64,000 bases of DNA from Fallopia convolvulus (lineage: Eukaryota; Streptophyta; Magnoliopsida; Caryophyllales; Polygonaceae): the NCBI GenBank assembly GCA_964016875.1, contig OZ024736.1, positions 36,984,707-37,048,706 of the forward strand, in the 5' to 3' direction. Position numbers and translations under genes: made by a program. Positions 12,301-23,213 of the stretch are shown one piece after another. Each line of letters starts with the position of its first letter. Position 1 is the first letter of the stretch. The notes under the pieces were generated by a model. The model was not told the DNA's origin. It ran no database searches and saw nothing but the letters and a program-made list of their open reading frames with translations.

Positions 12301-12628
12301 GATCTCGGGTTCAAATCCCGGCTCTTGCATTCTTTTTGCAAGACTTGTAATTAATTTTCTAAGCTCTTATGTAATTTACTTTCTAGAATGAATTAAATTG
12401 GCAAAGGATATTATTTTTATAAATTTTCTTTTCATTGATTTACCTCACTTTATTAAACTATACCCCTCAAGTTATTTTATTACATTTTCATCTATTTCGA
12501 CTTTTGCTAATAGCCTTTTTCGAAGAACATACGATGAATTAATTCGATATCCAAATCCTTCTTTTTAACTTAGATAAAATAATTGAAAATATTATACTAT
12601 AAATGTTTGGAATATTGCGGATATTACA
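9320..12628 (+). mobile_element. Solo LTR of a Tekay/Del-type Ty3-gypsy element (3.3 kb)
   Basis: It starts TGTAACACCCC and ends GGATATTACA, the typical ends of Tekay/Del chromovirus LTRs. A perfect 5-bp duplication CTTTC flanks it (9315-9319, 12629-12633). The uninterrupted target is visible in element B, on the minus strand near 52740-52755. No internal direct repeat, gag or pol was seen, so it is a solo LTR. It has an AT-rich 10680-11640 stretch, a GC-rich patch at 11690-11850 and a TATATAG box near 11970. A tRNA-like segment lies near its end. Short frames inside have no family features. Confidence 0.8.
12254..12329 (+). other. tRNA-like segment with A-box and B-box in the Tekay-type LTR
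   Basis: TGGTCTAGCGG (12254-12264) fits the pol III A-box TRGYNNANNNG. GGTTCAAATCC (12308-12318) fits the B-box GGTTCGANTCC with one change. TCGGG/CCCGG makes a 5-bp T-stem around TTCAAAT, followed directly by CTCTTGCA as a 3' acceptor strand. The complementary TGCAAGAG lies immediately 5' of the T-arm rather than at the tRNA start, so it folds as a single long hairpin. It is not a functional tRNA gene. It may be a tRNA- or SINE-derived relic. Confidence 0.5.
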
Positions 12629-13338
12629 CTTTCCTCTATGCATAGATGTTGTATATATTAGAAATTGTTAAATATTGCATGCTAAAAGAAACTGAAACTA
12701 AAATTGCTTACATCCAAGATTTCTTTTTAGCCCAAAATAACCAACTTGATCTATTTTATCCCTCACTTCAAGCCGAAATGATGGTTGGTTATAAGACTGT
12801 CCCTTAGCCTGGTCCACACAAACGTTCCCTATGAACCTCTTTCTATTACCTTTAGACGGGAAATAATTGTGTGGATGTCAAAAATATTCCCATCCCACAA
12901 AAAGTTTGAATGGAACATCTCTAGTCCCTTGTCTGTTCAAACATAGCCTTTTTATCCACTCATGGTAACGAGGTATGAAACTAGTGGTTGAAGATTTTTA
13001 TGCAAAAGAACAGACGTCAATCACAGAAGCAATGCAGTAGAGTTATAGCCGTTGTGACTGCTCATTTGAAAAATCCAGTCGTTGCACAGTAATTCTGCAG
13101 GGAACGATAGGACGTCTACGCAGACGAGACTTAATCGCGGTGAAAATTCATCATTATGGAAATTCTTAGCCGTTAGGATTTGGATAGAAGATCTTTGGGA
13201 AAGATTATGATCTTTATCAAGAAGGAAAGAGGTGTGCTTTATAAACTCTTATCTCGGTCATTTTGTTTTACCGCATCCTTAATTCTCTCCAACCCTAAAT
13301 CTTCTTCCAAACTTCGATCTTTTCTCTCATCTGCAACA

Positions 13339-14850
13339 ATGGCTTCCTCCTCAAACACTCCAATCCTAAACTTTGAGGGTCTCGATGCTGCTGAGATCGC
13401 CAACATTCAAGCCCAACTTGAAACCCTCAAAAAGGCCAAACTTTCCTCTCCCTCTCCAATCTCCAAACTCGAAACCAAATTCGATGCTGTTTCCGACACT
13501 AGTGTGGCCACCACTGATATGGCCTCATCGGCAAAAGACACTAAGGGTGACAAATCTGAGAAGGATCACTCTGTGGTTCCCTCGGATAACCCCTCTGATA
13601 AGGCTGCTGAAACAGAGGATGCCCAGGAAAGCAAGGATGCCATGGAGAAGGAAGAGGTGAACTCACCTCCGAAGGACACCACCGTTGACCCTGAAAAGGA
13701 GGCGTTTGTGCCGATAAGTGAGCGACCAGGATGGGTGAAGCCGACGAGTCGTGGCAAGCGAAAGGCGAAAAAGAGTGTTCCTCCCCTACCGTCTCAGATT
13801 TTTCACATCTTTGACTCGGAAAGAACCCCTTCCCCCGCAACCAAAAAGCTGAAGGTCACTCCTTCTTAATCCAAGTACGCCCTTCGCTCCACCGTTCCAA
13901 AGGAACAGGTGGCTCAGGAATCTTCAGAAGAAGAAGAAGATCCAGAGGAAGAGGAAGAAGTGGTTGGCTCGGGCTCTGATGAGGGTGAGGAGGAAGAAGA
14001 AAAGAACGACTCTGATGGTGAAGGTGATGAAGAAGAGGCTGAGTTAGAAGAAGAGGTTGAAAAGGACCTCAAGTCTACAAAGGCGCAAGGCAAACTGCCA
14101 ATGGAACCTGCAGCAAGCTCCAAGAAGGATCGTTCAAAGAAGGTTGTCCCTCCTCTGGTGATCGCCGAAGCGTTCCTGAAAAGCCATGACTTGGAGGAGT
14201 TTTGGGAACTTCTCAAGTTTTAGGGATGGGAGAAAATCTGTGACTCTGGAGTCAAGGTAGATGTGTCCCTTCTTTCCCAATTCTTTCAATCCTATCAACT
14301 AGCCAATCTCTCTACTGGACCAATGGGTATTGCTACTGTGGGTGGGATGGAAATTTCTTTTTCTTTGGGATCTGTTGCCACAATTCTGAAGGTGCCTGCT
14401 GAAGGATATGGGGATGTTCATACATCAAGTAACTGGCCAAGGAACAAAGCTCAGTTAATCAGGCGGGTCATGGGAAAAGTTCCTTTCTCTGGTGCCTACT
14501 TAACAACCGACTTGAGCTACACTGCAAGGATTGCACATCAATTTCTCATCAAGGTTATTGTTCCAAGGCTGGAGAAGAGGACTACGCTCACTATCAATGA
14601 TATGATTCTGCTGGACAAGTTTTTAAGGAAGGAACATATCAGTCTTCCGGAGATTATGATGAGGCAAATGGCTAAGTGCACTGGGAAGAAGCATAACATA
14701 CCTTATCCTCGCTTTGTGAAGGCTATACTGAAGGAACGAAAGGCTTATCAGCCTTCAAAAGAGGAGTTCTTTGGATTACCCCTGGAGATGCGCAATATCT
14801 CGAGGATGAGCTTTCAGGGTGATTCAAAGGGAACAGATTCAAAGGGGGAA
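13339..14850 (+). pseudogene. ORF3 of element A (Sirevirus accessory ORF), broken
   Basis: The start ATG at 13339 (ACAATGGCTTCC) matches that of the intact homologue in element B. Order along the product: Ser/Ala/Lys-rich N-terminus, a basic GKRKAKK patch, a Glu-rich block at 13916-14080, then a folded-looking domain containing IPYPRFVKAIL. Two in-frame stops (TAA at 13867-13869, TAG at 14221-14223) break it. The C-terminal part is lost by a deletion between two copies of GATTCAAAGGG (14820-14850), which joins the frame straight to the polypurine tract. The region 12634-13338 is the spacer between pol and ORF3. Non-functional. Confidence 0.75.
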
Positions 14851-14852
14851 AT
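14841..14852 (+). promoter_or_regulatory. Polypurine tract of element A
   Basis: AAAGGGGGAAAT abuts the 3' LTR and would prime plus-strand synthesis. The other PPT-like blocks present in element B are deleted here. Confidence 0.75.
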
Positions 14853-15769
14853 TGTTGGAACAATGGTTGTTCCATGGTTTCTCTTAGTTTTGATGATAAC
14901 AAACTTAGTGAATATAACTTGCTTCTACATGTAAGTGTTTCAGGAAAACAGGTACATGGTCACGAGTGAAGGAACATCGTGAGGAACGATGGAGGGAACG
15001 AGTGACAGATTTAGGAAGTGCGTCTGAGAAGGAACGCAGCTTTCTATAAATGGCAAGTTACCTTATCTTCTGCAAGCGATCTTCTACGAAGATTCTACAG
15101 CTGTAGGCGGTTGCTTGAGGAGATAAAAGAGAGGATAAGATCAATCTTCACACGATCTTATCTTGGGAAATCCGAGATCATTCGGTTTTGGGAAGAATCG
15201 ACATGGTTGAGGATCCGAAATCACAAACAATCTTTTTTCCTTATTGTGTGGGATTTGTTAAGTGGAATATCAACGTAATTAGGCAAGAATTACGTGTAAG
15301 ATCAGACTTGACTTATCTTATAAATAGCTAGGGTTAGCTAGGGTTAAAGGTGTGGTTTTCGAGTGGTTGAAGACGAAGAACTTGAGAAGAGAGCTTTTCA
15401 AGTGTATGAATGTGTGGCTTTTTCCGGTGAAGAATCCACAAGTAAGTCAGTAGTTTACTTTCGATTTAGGTTTACGCTTAGGGTTGTAGAAGTCTAGTTG
15501 GTTGAACTTCGGTCGGAGCCGTAGTTACCAAGGGAACTTTGGTAGGAGCCTTAGTTACTAGACTTGCCTTGTAATCGTTGAAACTTAATAAAAGTATTCT
15601 ATTGAAAATCCTCTGAGAAGGAGTCTCAAGGGTAGAGGTTTTTCTTTCTACGACTGGTTGGTCGGACATAAGGTTTCCTCTATAAATTCTGTGTTCTTAT
15701 TGTTTATTTCCGCTGTCCAGAGAACCTTATTAGTTCCCTGTATTGTTACTAACGCGTCACGATCCAACA
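14853..15769 (+). repeat. 3' LTR of element A
   Basis: A 917-bp LTR of the same length as the 5' LTR, differing from it at about 16-17 positions by eye. Ends are TGTTGGA and TCCAACA. Confidence 0.9.
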
Positions 15770-16180
15770 ATATGTAAACTAAAACTTGAGTATATACTCA
15801 ATGCTAAGCGGATTCAGGGAGATGATAAATTGAATTATCTTACAATAATTTTTAGAGGTTAGTAAGTTTGCGTTCGAAATTATCATCTTTGAGTTTTGAT
15901 TCTTTTATCATTTTCCTAGGAAAGTGTCATGCTGTTTTGCTTGGACTAGTGAGATATATATGTACTAGCTATATATTCAGCCAAAAAGGGGTTGATTGCC
16001 CTTTTGCAAAGAACTACTAGTATTTGTTTGGGATTGGTTATTAGAGTGTAAATTTATTAAAATGTGTAAATTTTAATTATAAATTAGCTTAATTTGTCGA
16101 TGTTAATTTTTGTGCACTAATTCAATATACTAAATTTGTTTGATCCGTCAAAATCACCGCCCTCTCCCCTCCCCGCCCCC
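15770..16180. other. Spacer, no gene seen
   Basis: Single-copy-looking AT-rich DNA. A short frame at about 15797-15866 could be an exon relic but has no recognisable family. A pyrimidine-rich run (16160-16180) precedes the next MITE. Confidence 0.3.
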
Positions 16181-16723
16181 TAGGGCTGTAAATGAACGGA
16201 CGTTTGTGAGAAATTCGGTGTTCAACTCGATTAAATCTTATTCGCGTTTGGCTCGGTTTGTAAATGAACCGAGATTGAGCGCAATTTTAAGTCTCGAAAG
16301 ATAAATGAATTGAGCTTGAGCACAAGATAACTCGGCTCGTTTGCTCATGAGCAAACTCAATTATATGCTCATGACTCATGAGCAAACTCGATTATACATA
16401 TATTATATCCAATATATAGTTTATGTGAAATTACATAGTTTTGGTGGTGTTTCTCAAACCACGTAGTTTAAATTTTAGTTTCATTTTCTTGTATAATTGT
16501 CAAGTAAACGAGTTGTTCACGGATTTGTCTCTCGAAGAAACTAACTGATCGAGAGGTTCGATCGTGAGCAAGCTCGAGATCGGTGAACATTTAAATGAAC
16601 CAAGCTCAAACAAAATTTTAAGCTCGAACCAAACTCACGTTTGAGCTCGAGCCCGACTATTTTTAACCAAGCCGTGCATGAACAACTCAAAATTCGACTC
16701 GGCTTAGTTCGATTACAATCCCC
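16181..16723 (+). mobile_element. hAT-like MITE, GAGC-rich family
   Basis: The start TAGGGCTGTAAATGAAC and the end GATTACAATCCC are imperfect inverted repeats of the hAT type. The body is full of GAGC/GCTC words (CTCGGCTCG, GAGCTTGAGC). A related, degraded copy is at about 32740-32978. No clean 8-bp duplication was found, so the exact ends are approximate. It has no coding capacity. Confidence 0.55.
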
Positions 16724-17429
16724 CCAAACATTTTTGGATCCGCCAGTAAAATATATTATTAACTGTAGTGAGGATATTAGTATTAATATTGGTAGCAGCA
16801 AATGCTGGAACGTGTTGTCCTAACTTAATTAAACAAGTCCTATTATAAGGAACGAATGTTCACAGCCTTCAAAGTTGAAAGAACATGTACCCTGGTAGAG
16901 AACTTCAAAGTAGATGGGGAGAGTAAGAAATTTGTAAGTAACAAAAAAATGTGAAAATTAAATAAAATTGAAACACAAATGGTAGGAAGGATTGAGAGAA
17001 GTAAGAAGATGGGAAGAGTGGGTGGTAGGTTGGAATCGAATGCTATTGTGGTTTGGCGCATCAAAATCAAAAGCTTTTGGGCACGCATTTCTCTTGTCGA
17101 CACGTTTTGTTGATTGACTTGATGATTCCCATCATCCCTCTTAATAAAAAAATAGTACTGCTAGTATAAACGTCGACTTAATTAATCATCTACTAAATTA
17201 TATTCTATTTTATTTAATAACGGTCCAATTATTACCTCCGTTATAGCTCAAGTACCTTTAAACTTTGTATTTTGTATTTTTATTTTATACTACTGAATAA
17301 AGTAGTAAGAAGGCTTTGGATTGAAGTTTTTCTTACTATTATTTAAAAGTTATTTAATAATAATAATAAAATACTCAAGTAATTACAAATACACTAATCT
17401 GTTTTGGGCAGATTTAACACGTAAACGCG
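16724..17429. other. Spacer, no gene seen
   Basis: AT-rich DNA with no convincing frame or terminal repeat. Confidence 0.3.
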
Positions 17430-17434
17430 TTATC

Positions 17435-18201
17435 TGCTATAATGAGGGAACTCTAGTAAAAAATCAGTTTAAACACGTTAATTCGCAAATAATAAGAGAT
17501 TCACGAAGAAAAATAGCAAATGAACTAGTAAACAAGTAGAGAAAGAGATATGAGTTCACAATAGTGAAATAAGATTGCAATTACACTGTTGCAAGTTACT
17601 CCTTATGATTCAAGATATCAATGATAAGCAGTAGACACATTAATTGGTAAAATAATAGATATCGAAATAAATAGTCAAAAATATAGAATAACGAGGGAAA
17701 ACTTCACTATGATTCCATCCAGATGTAGAAGAACAATTGATGAGTACGCCAGAGAGAAGATGAAGAGCAAAATAGCTTTTGAGATTGTGGATGAATAATC
17801 AAGAATAAAAATACAATTGTATGTAGATTGTTTTGTTGTAGAGAGAGCGTGTGAGAGTGAGTCCGAGAGGATGTCCCTTTGCTGATGTTCTTCCTCCCCT
17901 TTTTATAGGCTTACATTCTGGTCATTTATGAATCAATCCCGAGAATCTCGCCTTGTTATTAATGCTTTCCAACAACTAGTTTACTGCTTCTGCTGAATTG
18001 TCAACGCGTTAGGCATTTAAGGCGTCCGTGGTTTTCGCCCATGTAGTTAATGCGTTCCAACAGCTCCTTTATATGCTCATTGATTTCCTCCATGCAATTT
18101 AATGCATTATTGATGGTGAATAATGTCTTTAATTGCTTCCGATCTCCTCATATCAACGTGGCCCCACCTCATAAATTAGCCCGATATTTTAGGGTCCAAC
18201 A
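17435..18201 (-). mobile_element. Solo LTR, 767 bp, minus orientation
   Basis: On the minus strand it starts TGTTGGACCC and ends TTATAGCA. Perfect 5-bp duplications TTATC flank it (17430-17434 and 18202-18206). A minus-strand TATAAAA box (17901-17907) is followed by a CT-rich leader, as expected for U3-R-U5 of an LTR. No second LTR, PBS or pol is present, so it is a solo LTR. The family is not known. Confidence 0.7.
17901..17907 (-). promoter_or_regulatory. TATA box in the solo LTR
   Basis: TATAAAA on the minus strand, followed by a purine-then-CT-rich leader, marks the likely U3/R boundary of the solo LTR. Confidence 0.5.
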
Positions 18202-18218
18202 TTATCCACATAAGCACT

Positions 18219-18470
18219 TTTTTTTTTTTTTTTGAAAAAGTTACGTATATATATTGAAAAGGGAGATAATATTTAAGAGAAGCCAAACAAGCTAGAGACA
18301 AAATGCTCGAGTTTTTGGCTAAGGAGACACTGCAAAGGGTGAGTAAACAAAAGCAACAGCCAACAAAGGGATTAGATGACAAAAAACTGCACCTCTTAGC
18401 GCGATTGTTCGAGTTCCAATTCGCCTGAATGTGTTGTTTCATGTTCTGAATAATCCCCGCCGAGGCATGA
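18219..18470 (-). repeat. Probable LINE 3' end with poly(A), minus strand
   Basis: A T-run at about 18219-18234 (a poly(A) on the minus strand) is preceded, in minus orientation, by a decayed frame. That frame ends CLASLKYYLPFQYIYVTF, a kind of tail often seen at 3' ends of plant LINE copies. Strongly 5'-truncated. No target duplication found. Confidence 0.35.
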
Positions 18471-19186
18471 GCATTTTGTTTTACTTTGTCATATTGTTTT
18501 TTTTATTTTGGTCGATTACTTTGTACTCCGTAATATTCTAAATATTGTACAAGCTGATAAAATGGCAAACTTTTGAACAGGGTAGTATTATTTGTATTCT
18601 TCCTTCATCCATGCAGATGACTAGGTTCACGCTCTACAGATCAGATTGGGCCCTTGTTACTCGGGTTCTGTTGTCATTGGCACAAGAATTTTATGGCTGA
18701 GGTTCGATTCGACTGCCCTACAATCGACAGGGATCGATCTTACTGTATTAATTAGCTAGCTTTATATTTAATTCACTTACCTTCTCCAACCGTTATTTTA
18801 ATTTCATGAAAATTTCTGTTTAGTTGTATTGTATCAATCAATGTCCTTCCCCTGAAGTTGTTAATAGTCCAACCACAAACAAGTAGAGCCAATGCCCAAG
18901 GCAGACAGCTCATATTATTAAAAATAACAAGTACATCCGGAGATCGTTCGAGTGCGAGGTCCTACCTAATATAAATAGATACCAAATTACACATATCTAG
19001 CTCGAAACATCAAACACCAAATTACAACATACATCATATCTAGGACGAGCAGAGGCAATAGCAAACTCCCAACGTACGCCTTGATCATACCAAATATCAG
19101 CGTAGAGCTATGCTTTGACAACATATAATTTATTTATTTAACATAAGTTAAATTGTAGTCTTCCTAGACAGCCATCACACCCCTTA
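18471..19186. other. Downstream flank of the metallo-beta-lactamase paralogue 1
   Basis: It contains the 3' untranslated side of the minus-strand gene. The part nearest the stop resembles the equivalent flank of paralogue 2 (38830-38970; for example the shared word AGATACCAAATTACACA). No other feature seen. Confidence 0.4.
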
Positions 19187-22100
19187 CTAGTCTGTGAAGT
19201 TTTTCGATTCCAACAAGGCCTTCAAACCTGAGTTTTTCTCTTCAAGATCTTTGTAAGACACCCTTCTTCCATGACCTGCTTTACATTTAAACAACTCCAA
19301 ACTTAATTATAGTACATATGAGGATGTGACTCAATTTGAAAACACTTTCTAGTCCGCCATCAGTCCTGCAATATGTACCACATCTATAACTCCAAACATC
19401 CATCATAATTTATAAACCCCAGAAGTTCATACAAAAAACAGCAGCATATGAAGATTATGAGCATAGATTGAACCAAATGATAGTTCTTGTAATACAAAGC
19501 TCTGATAAATCTAGCTATTAATTACAAGGAATCTATTCCGTTTGACCCAGGAATAAAACCCTAGAACTATAAAGTTTTAGAATATTGAGCAACTTGAACT
19601 TTAATTTGGTTCCTATGAACACTATAGGATGCTGATCTAGACCAAAATAAACCCTTTGTTGATCAAGCTAGCTCGATAGATGACTCGCAATTTGCACACT
19701 AGAACTAATATTTTCACATATGAATAATGACAGAGTAAGGTCTTAGTTGGAGTCTTAGCTAGAAAAGTATACATAGAGTATGTAGAATACTAACCAGGTA
19801 ATATCCATAAGAAGTCAACATCTAGTAAGAGCTTGACACTCTTCATCTGCAGGGGAACTGCATCCACATACATTATTGATTCCAATTAAGTTGTTTATTT
19901 ATGCAATCATCAACAATTATAAAAAAAAATGAACATGATGCCAAACATAATTGGTGTACGAAGGCTTTCTTTAGGAATCAAGGGATCAGAAGAATAGCTT
20001 AATTCATTATCATGTAATGATGCACAAGCAGTTTCAGAGCTAATGTGCTCACTAGTGTTAAGGCAGTCATGAACAAAAAAGCGTGATCATAAAACAAAGA
20101 TATTCAAGGGATCCATCAAAACTTAGTTATAGCAAGAGCTACAGGAAATCATACCAGAATACCAATTATAATCTTCTCCAATGCTTAGTTTATTTTCATG
20201 CATCAACAGGTGATCTCCAGTGAAGAGCACCTTCGACGTCTTGTGCAAAAGGCAGACTGATCCCTGTTATATATTCATCATTGACTGCATTAATTAGTCT
20301 AAGATCACGTTTCTTGCAGTCAGATCGATTGAAGACAAATGAAAAATGGAAAAAAAAAAAAAGAAGCAGAGAGAAGATGTTAATTACTTCAGTGTGGCCT
20401 GGAGTGTAAATGAGATCAACATCATCATACAATTTCCATGGACCTTCACCTTCCAGCTTCCTCTCTACACCAGCTGTTGTTTCTTGAACCTGAGTTAGTT
20501 AGTATAATTAATTGATTCGCAAGCACTATCTCTATACATTTGCAATACATCAATTATTAAAATCAAGGGAAAAAAAACAAGGCTATATACAGTTAATTTG
20601 ATCATACTTCTAAGGAATGAATGATCCTTTCACAGTTTAGTGCTTCTGCCCACTGATGATGATCAGCAACATCATCCCTATAATCACCAATTAAACACAC
20701 AATGTATCAATTGACTACGCCCCTTAAAAATCTCACCCCAAAGTAAGCAATAATTGATGGAATGAACTGCATATATACTTTTTTAGATTGTATGTGTGGA
20801 TATATATGCAGGCTAGGCATCTAATTATATACCTGTGAGTTAAAAACATATAGCGAACTCCACCCATCACCTCAATATTACGTTTGAGCACGGACGAGAA
20901 CCTGGGGCTGTAGGAACAGATGGACAAGCAAAGATAATTTGTGATGCTATTATAATTAAGTTTGAATTTATCATCTAATTAACATAAGACACATTGAGTC
21001 TAACAGTAAAGTATATAGTGAAGATATATGCAGGGTAAAGTGTACCTATCTATAAGAATATTTCCTTGAGGATGGACAAGTAGGTACGATGCGGCGCCAT
21101 ATGCCTTCTCTGAATGGTGGCCACAATGGTATACGCCCTGAGAATATATTCTCCATCAAAACCTTGATTAATGTCTATCATACAATAACATTGATTTACA
21201 TTTCATTGTGTGCGAAAGGTTAAGATAGTATCAACATGGTCCTTAATTAGTGCCTTAGTGGTACGTTAAATATAAACGTATAGAGAAGGAAAAAGTAGCA
21301 AGGATGACAATATGAAGAGTGAGGACAAGGTATATTAAACCAAATGACAGATACATTTATTGTTGGTCATCAGTTTAGTGATACTGATCATTTATGATGT
21401 AAGCTAGGTTCCTATATCAAAATTATGTGCGTTAGATGGAAGTGTACCGGGATTTTGTCTTCATCTATGGGAATTGGCAATGTCTTGTGAACTTGTAGAA
21501 TGTCAGAAGGAGGAGTCACTGTGTGTATCGAACGAGTTGGACATGATATCAACGCCTGCAATTTGACAAGACCTCGATCAATTACAGATTTAGTTTTATT
21601 TTTCCTATATGGAAATTGATATTTGGTTAATTCAGCGAGTAGATTAGCATAAGTGGGTTATTTGGAAACACCTGCAAAGCCTGGACGCGTTCTTCCTTTG
21701 TAGAAGGTTGCTTATAAACGGCTGCCATATTTGCTTCTTCAACGAAATTGCTCTGTACAGCATCCAGCACATAAACAAAGTGATCCGTCAAGCATCTTGA
21801 TCATAGTTAACAAGGGCCAATTGAAAACAAGGTATAAATCAACATTTCCTATTCATTCATCTATGACATGGAGCATGATGAATTTGGAGATGGGTAGAAG
21901 AGTAAAGTGAGAGTCACATACCGGTGCCATCCAACGACAAGTATCACAATTTATGCACGTGTGATCTGCATATATATAGAAACCAAGCACATTAAAATGT
22001 ATGAAGAAGTCACATATGGAAAAATTCTCTTAAATTTTAATTGTCTGAGACTTTTATGTTTTTTGATAATGTTTATGATCCTTTTCATTTTACAATTTCA

Positions 22101-22774
22101 GAAACAAAGAAGCTTGGCTAAGGGTATATAAGTTAGAAAAGCTGTACTTTCATTGCTAAAGAAAATATTTCGTAAATTTGAAGAATGACCATATTACTAG
22201 GATATTAATTGATATTTTGAAATTTCGTCGTCGATCAATGTCTTGCGAGATGCTTCATCTTTCATTCTTATCAAGGCCATAATCGTAGTAACTGACAAAC
22301 AGACAAGAATAAACTATCAAAAATTTTGGATCTATTTAACATGACTAAATTGTAGAAAATATTAGGCCTAACAAACTAACCGATAAAATAAATATAGTAT
22401 ATGCGAGAACACCGAAAACCTGGCCTTGTTGAGACTTGAGAGGCAGAGCAACTATGAATTTTCAGTCTAAGCCGCATTATTATATTTGCATCATTATCTA
22501 ATGGGATATACAGTAGCACAGAAATTAAATCAAAGAAGCCGGGAGGAGTACTTTACATACCAACATAGAATTCACCGGGGACGTTTTGTGGGCGGGGCTT
22601 TCTGAGCTCCTTCTCTTGGGTGGCGCCGGCCGCCATAGCTAAAACCTTGCCGCTCGGCGCCTTTGTTTGGTTGAAGAGAAAACTCTTTCCGGCGGCGGAT
22701 CCCAGCGATTGAAGCCGCGGCTTAGTGGTGGTAGTGGTGGGGGCCCACGCCGTTGTAATAATCCCAAGCGCCAT
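19187..22774 (-). CDS. Plastid-type [4Fe-4S]/metallo-beta-lactamase fusion protein, paralogue 1 (348 aa, 11 exons)
   Basis: Exons (minus strand, 5' to 3'): 22774-22561, 21965-21922, 21752-21672, 21555-21448, 21137-21046, 20907-20833, 20677-20608, 20489-20388, 20263-20155, 19857-19795, 19275-19187. All introns are GT..AG and the frame is open throughout. Residues 1-55 look like a chloroplast transit peptide: no acidic residues at first, rich in Thr, Ser, Lys and Arg. Cys75, Cys78 and Cys81 (HTCINCDTCRWMAP) with Cys118 (SCPT) form a ferredoxin-like 4Fe-4S site. The metallo-beta-lactamase fold follows: THRDDVADH (204-211), TPGHTE (257-262), FTGDH (276-280) and LPGHG (318-322) supply the metal ligands. 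It matches the Arabidopsis At1g29700 family, whose substrate I do not know. It appears intact, and its paralogue lies at 38972-45861. Confidence 0.9.
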
Positions 22775-22836
22775 TCTTAGTTGTAATTAGCTTCTTCTGA
22801 CAATTCCTCGCCGACACATGCACCTCCGGGTTTACA

Positions 22837-22889
22837 GACAAAACGGGATTCACGTTGCTATTTAAAGACGACAAAACGGGATTCACGTT
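22837..22889 (-). promoter_or_regulatory. Putative promoter of paralogue 1: TATA-like box between two 20-bp direct repeats
   Basis: A 20-bp unit ending GGGATTCACGTT occurs at 22837-22856 and again, exactly, at 22870-22889. Between them, on the minus strand, is TTTAAATA (22859-22866), about 85 bp upstream of the start codon. The repeats contain an ACGT core (AACGTG on the minus strand). Role inferred from position only. Confidence 0.4.
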
Positions 22890-22983
22890 TCATTTTAGTA
22901 AATAAAATCAAGTAAAAGGGTTTAAGGTGGAATTTAATAAAAAAATCTATTTGGCTAAATTTCAACCACCTAAATACTGTATA

Positions 22984-23213
22984 GAGTTTGGTTCAAATAA
23001 AACAAACTGTTATTCTAAAACGAACTCTTATCCTGAAACGAATGCACTTTTTGTAGTTAGTAATGCATTTTTACTACTTCAGAGTGCACTTTTTCGCATT
23101 TGCACTTTTTGTATTTTTCAATGCACTTTTGTATGAAAAGTGCACTACTAACTAGGAAAAGTGCATTCGTTTCACGTTTTAAGATAAGAGTTTGTTTCAT
23201 TTGAACCAAACTC
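22984..23213. mobile_element. Palindromic MITE, about 230 bp
   Basis: The left arm GAGTTTGGTTCAAATAAAAC is mirrored by the right arm GTTTCATTTGAACCAAACTC. Inner parts (GAACTCTTATC / GATAAGAGTTTG, GAATGCACTTTT / AAAAGTGCATTC) also pair, so nearly the whole unit can fold on itself. The superfamily is not settled, as no clean duplication was seen. Non-coding. Confidence 0.6.

Larger units (their letters stand above)
4960..15769 (+). mobile_element. Copia LTR retrotransposon A, Sirevirus/Maximus-like, defective
   Basis: Two 917-bp direct LTRs (4960-5876 and 14853-15769), each TGTTGGA...TCCAACA, bound an internal region in Copia order: protease, integrase, RT, RNase H. A third ORF follows before the 3' LTR, and that layout is the hallmark of Sireviruses. 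Flanks are ATATA (4955-4959) and ATATG (15770-15774), a 5-bp duplication with one change. By eye the LTRs differ at roughly 16-17 sites. Most of gag is missing, pol has a 1-bp deletion and an end deletion, and ORF3 has two stops and a lost C-terminus. A Tekay-type solo LTR (9320-12628) is inserted after pol. Without that insert the element is about 7.5 kb. Confidence 0.85.

Noticed and set aside
12294..12329. A true tRNA gene
   Set aside because: The A-box, B-box and T-arm are present, but the 5' acceptor strand is misplaced and no anticodon arm fits, so it is only tRNA-like.
9320..12628. A complete small LTR element rather than a solo LTR
   Set aside because: No internal copy of the TGTAACACCC terminus, no PBS and no polypurine tract were found between the ends.
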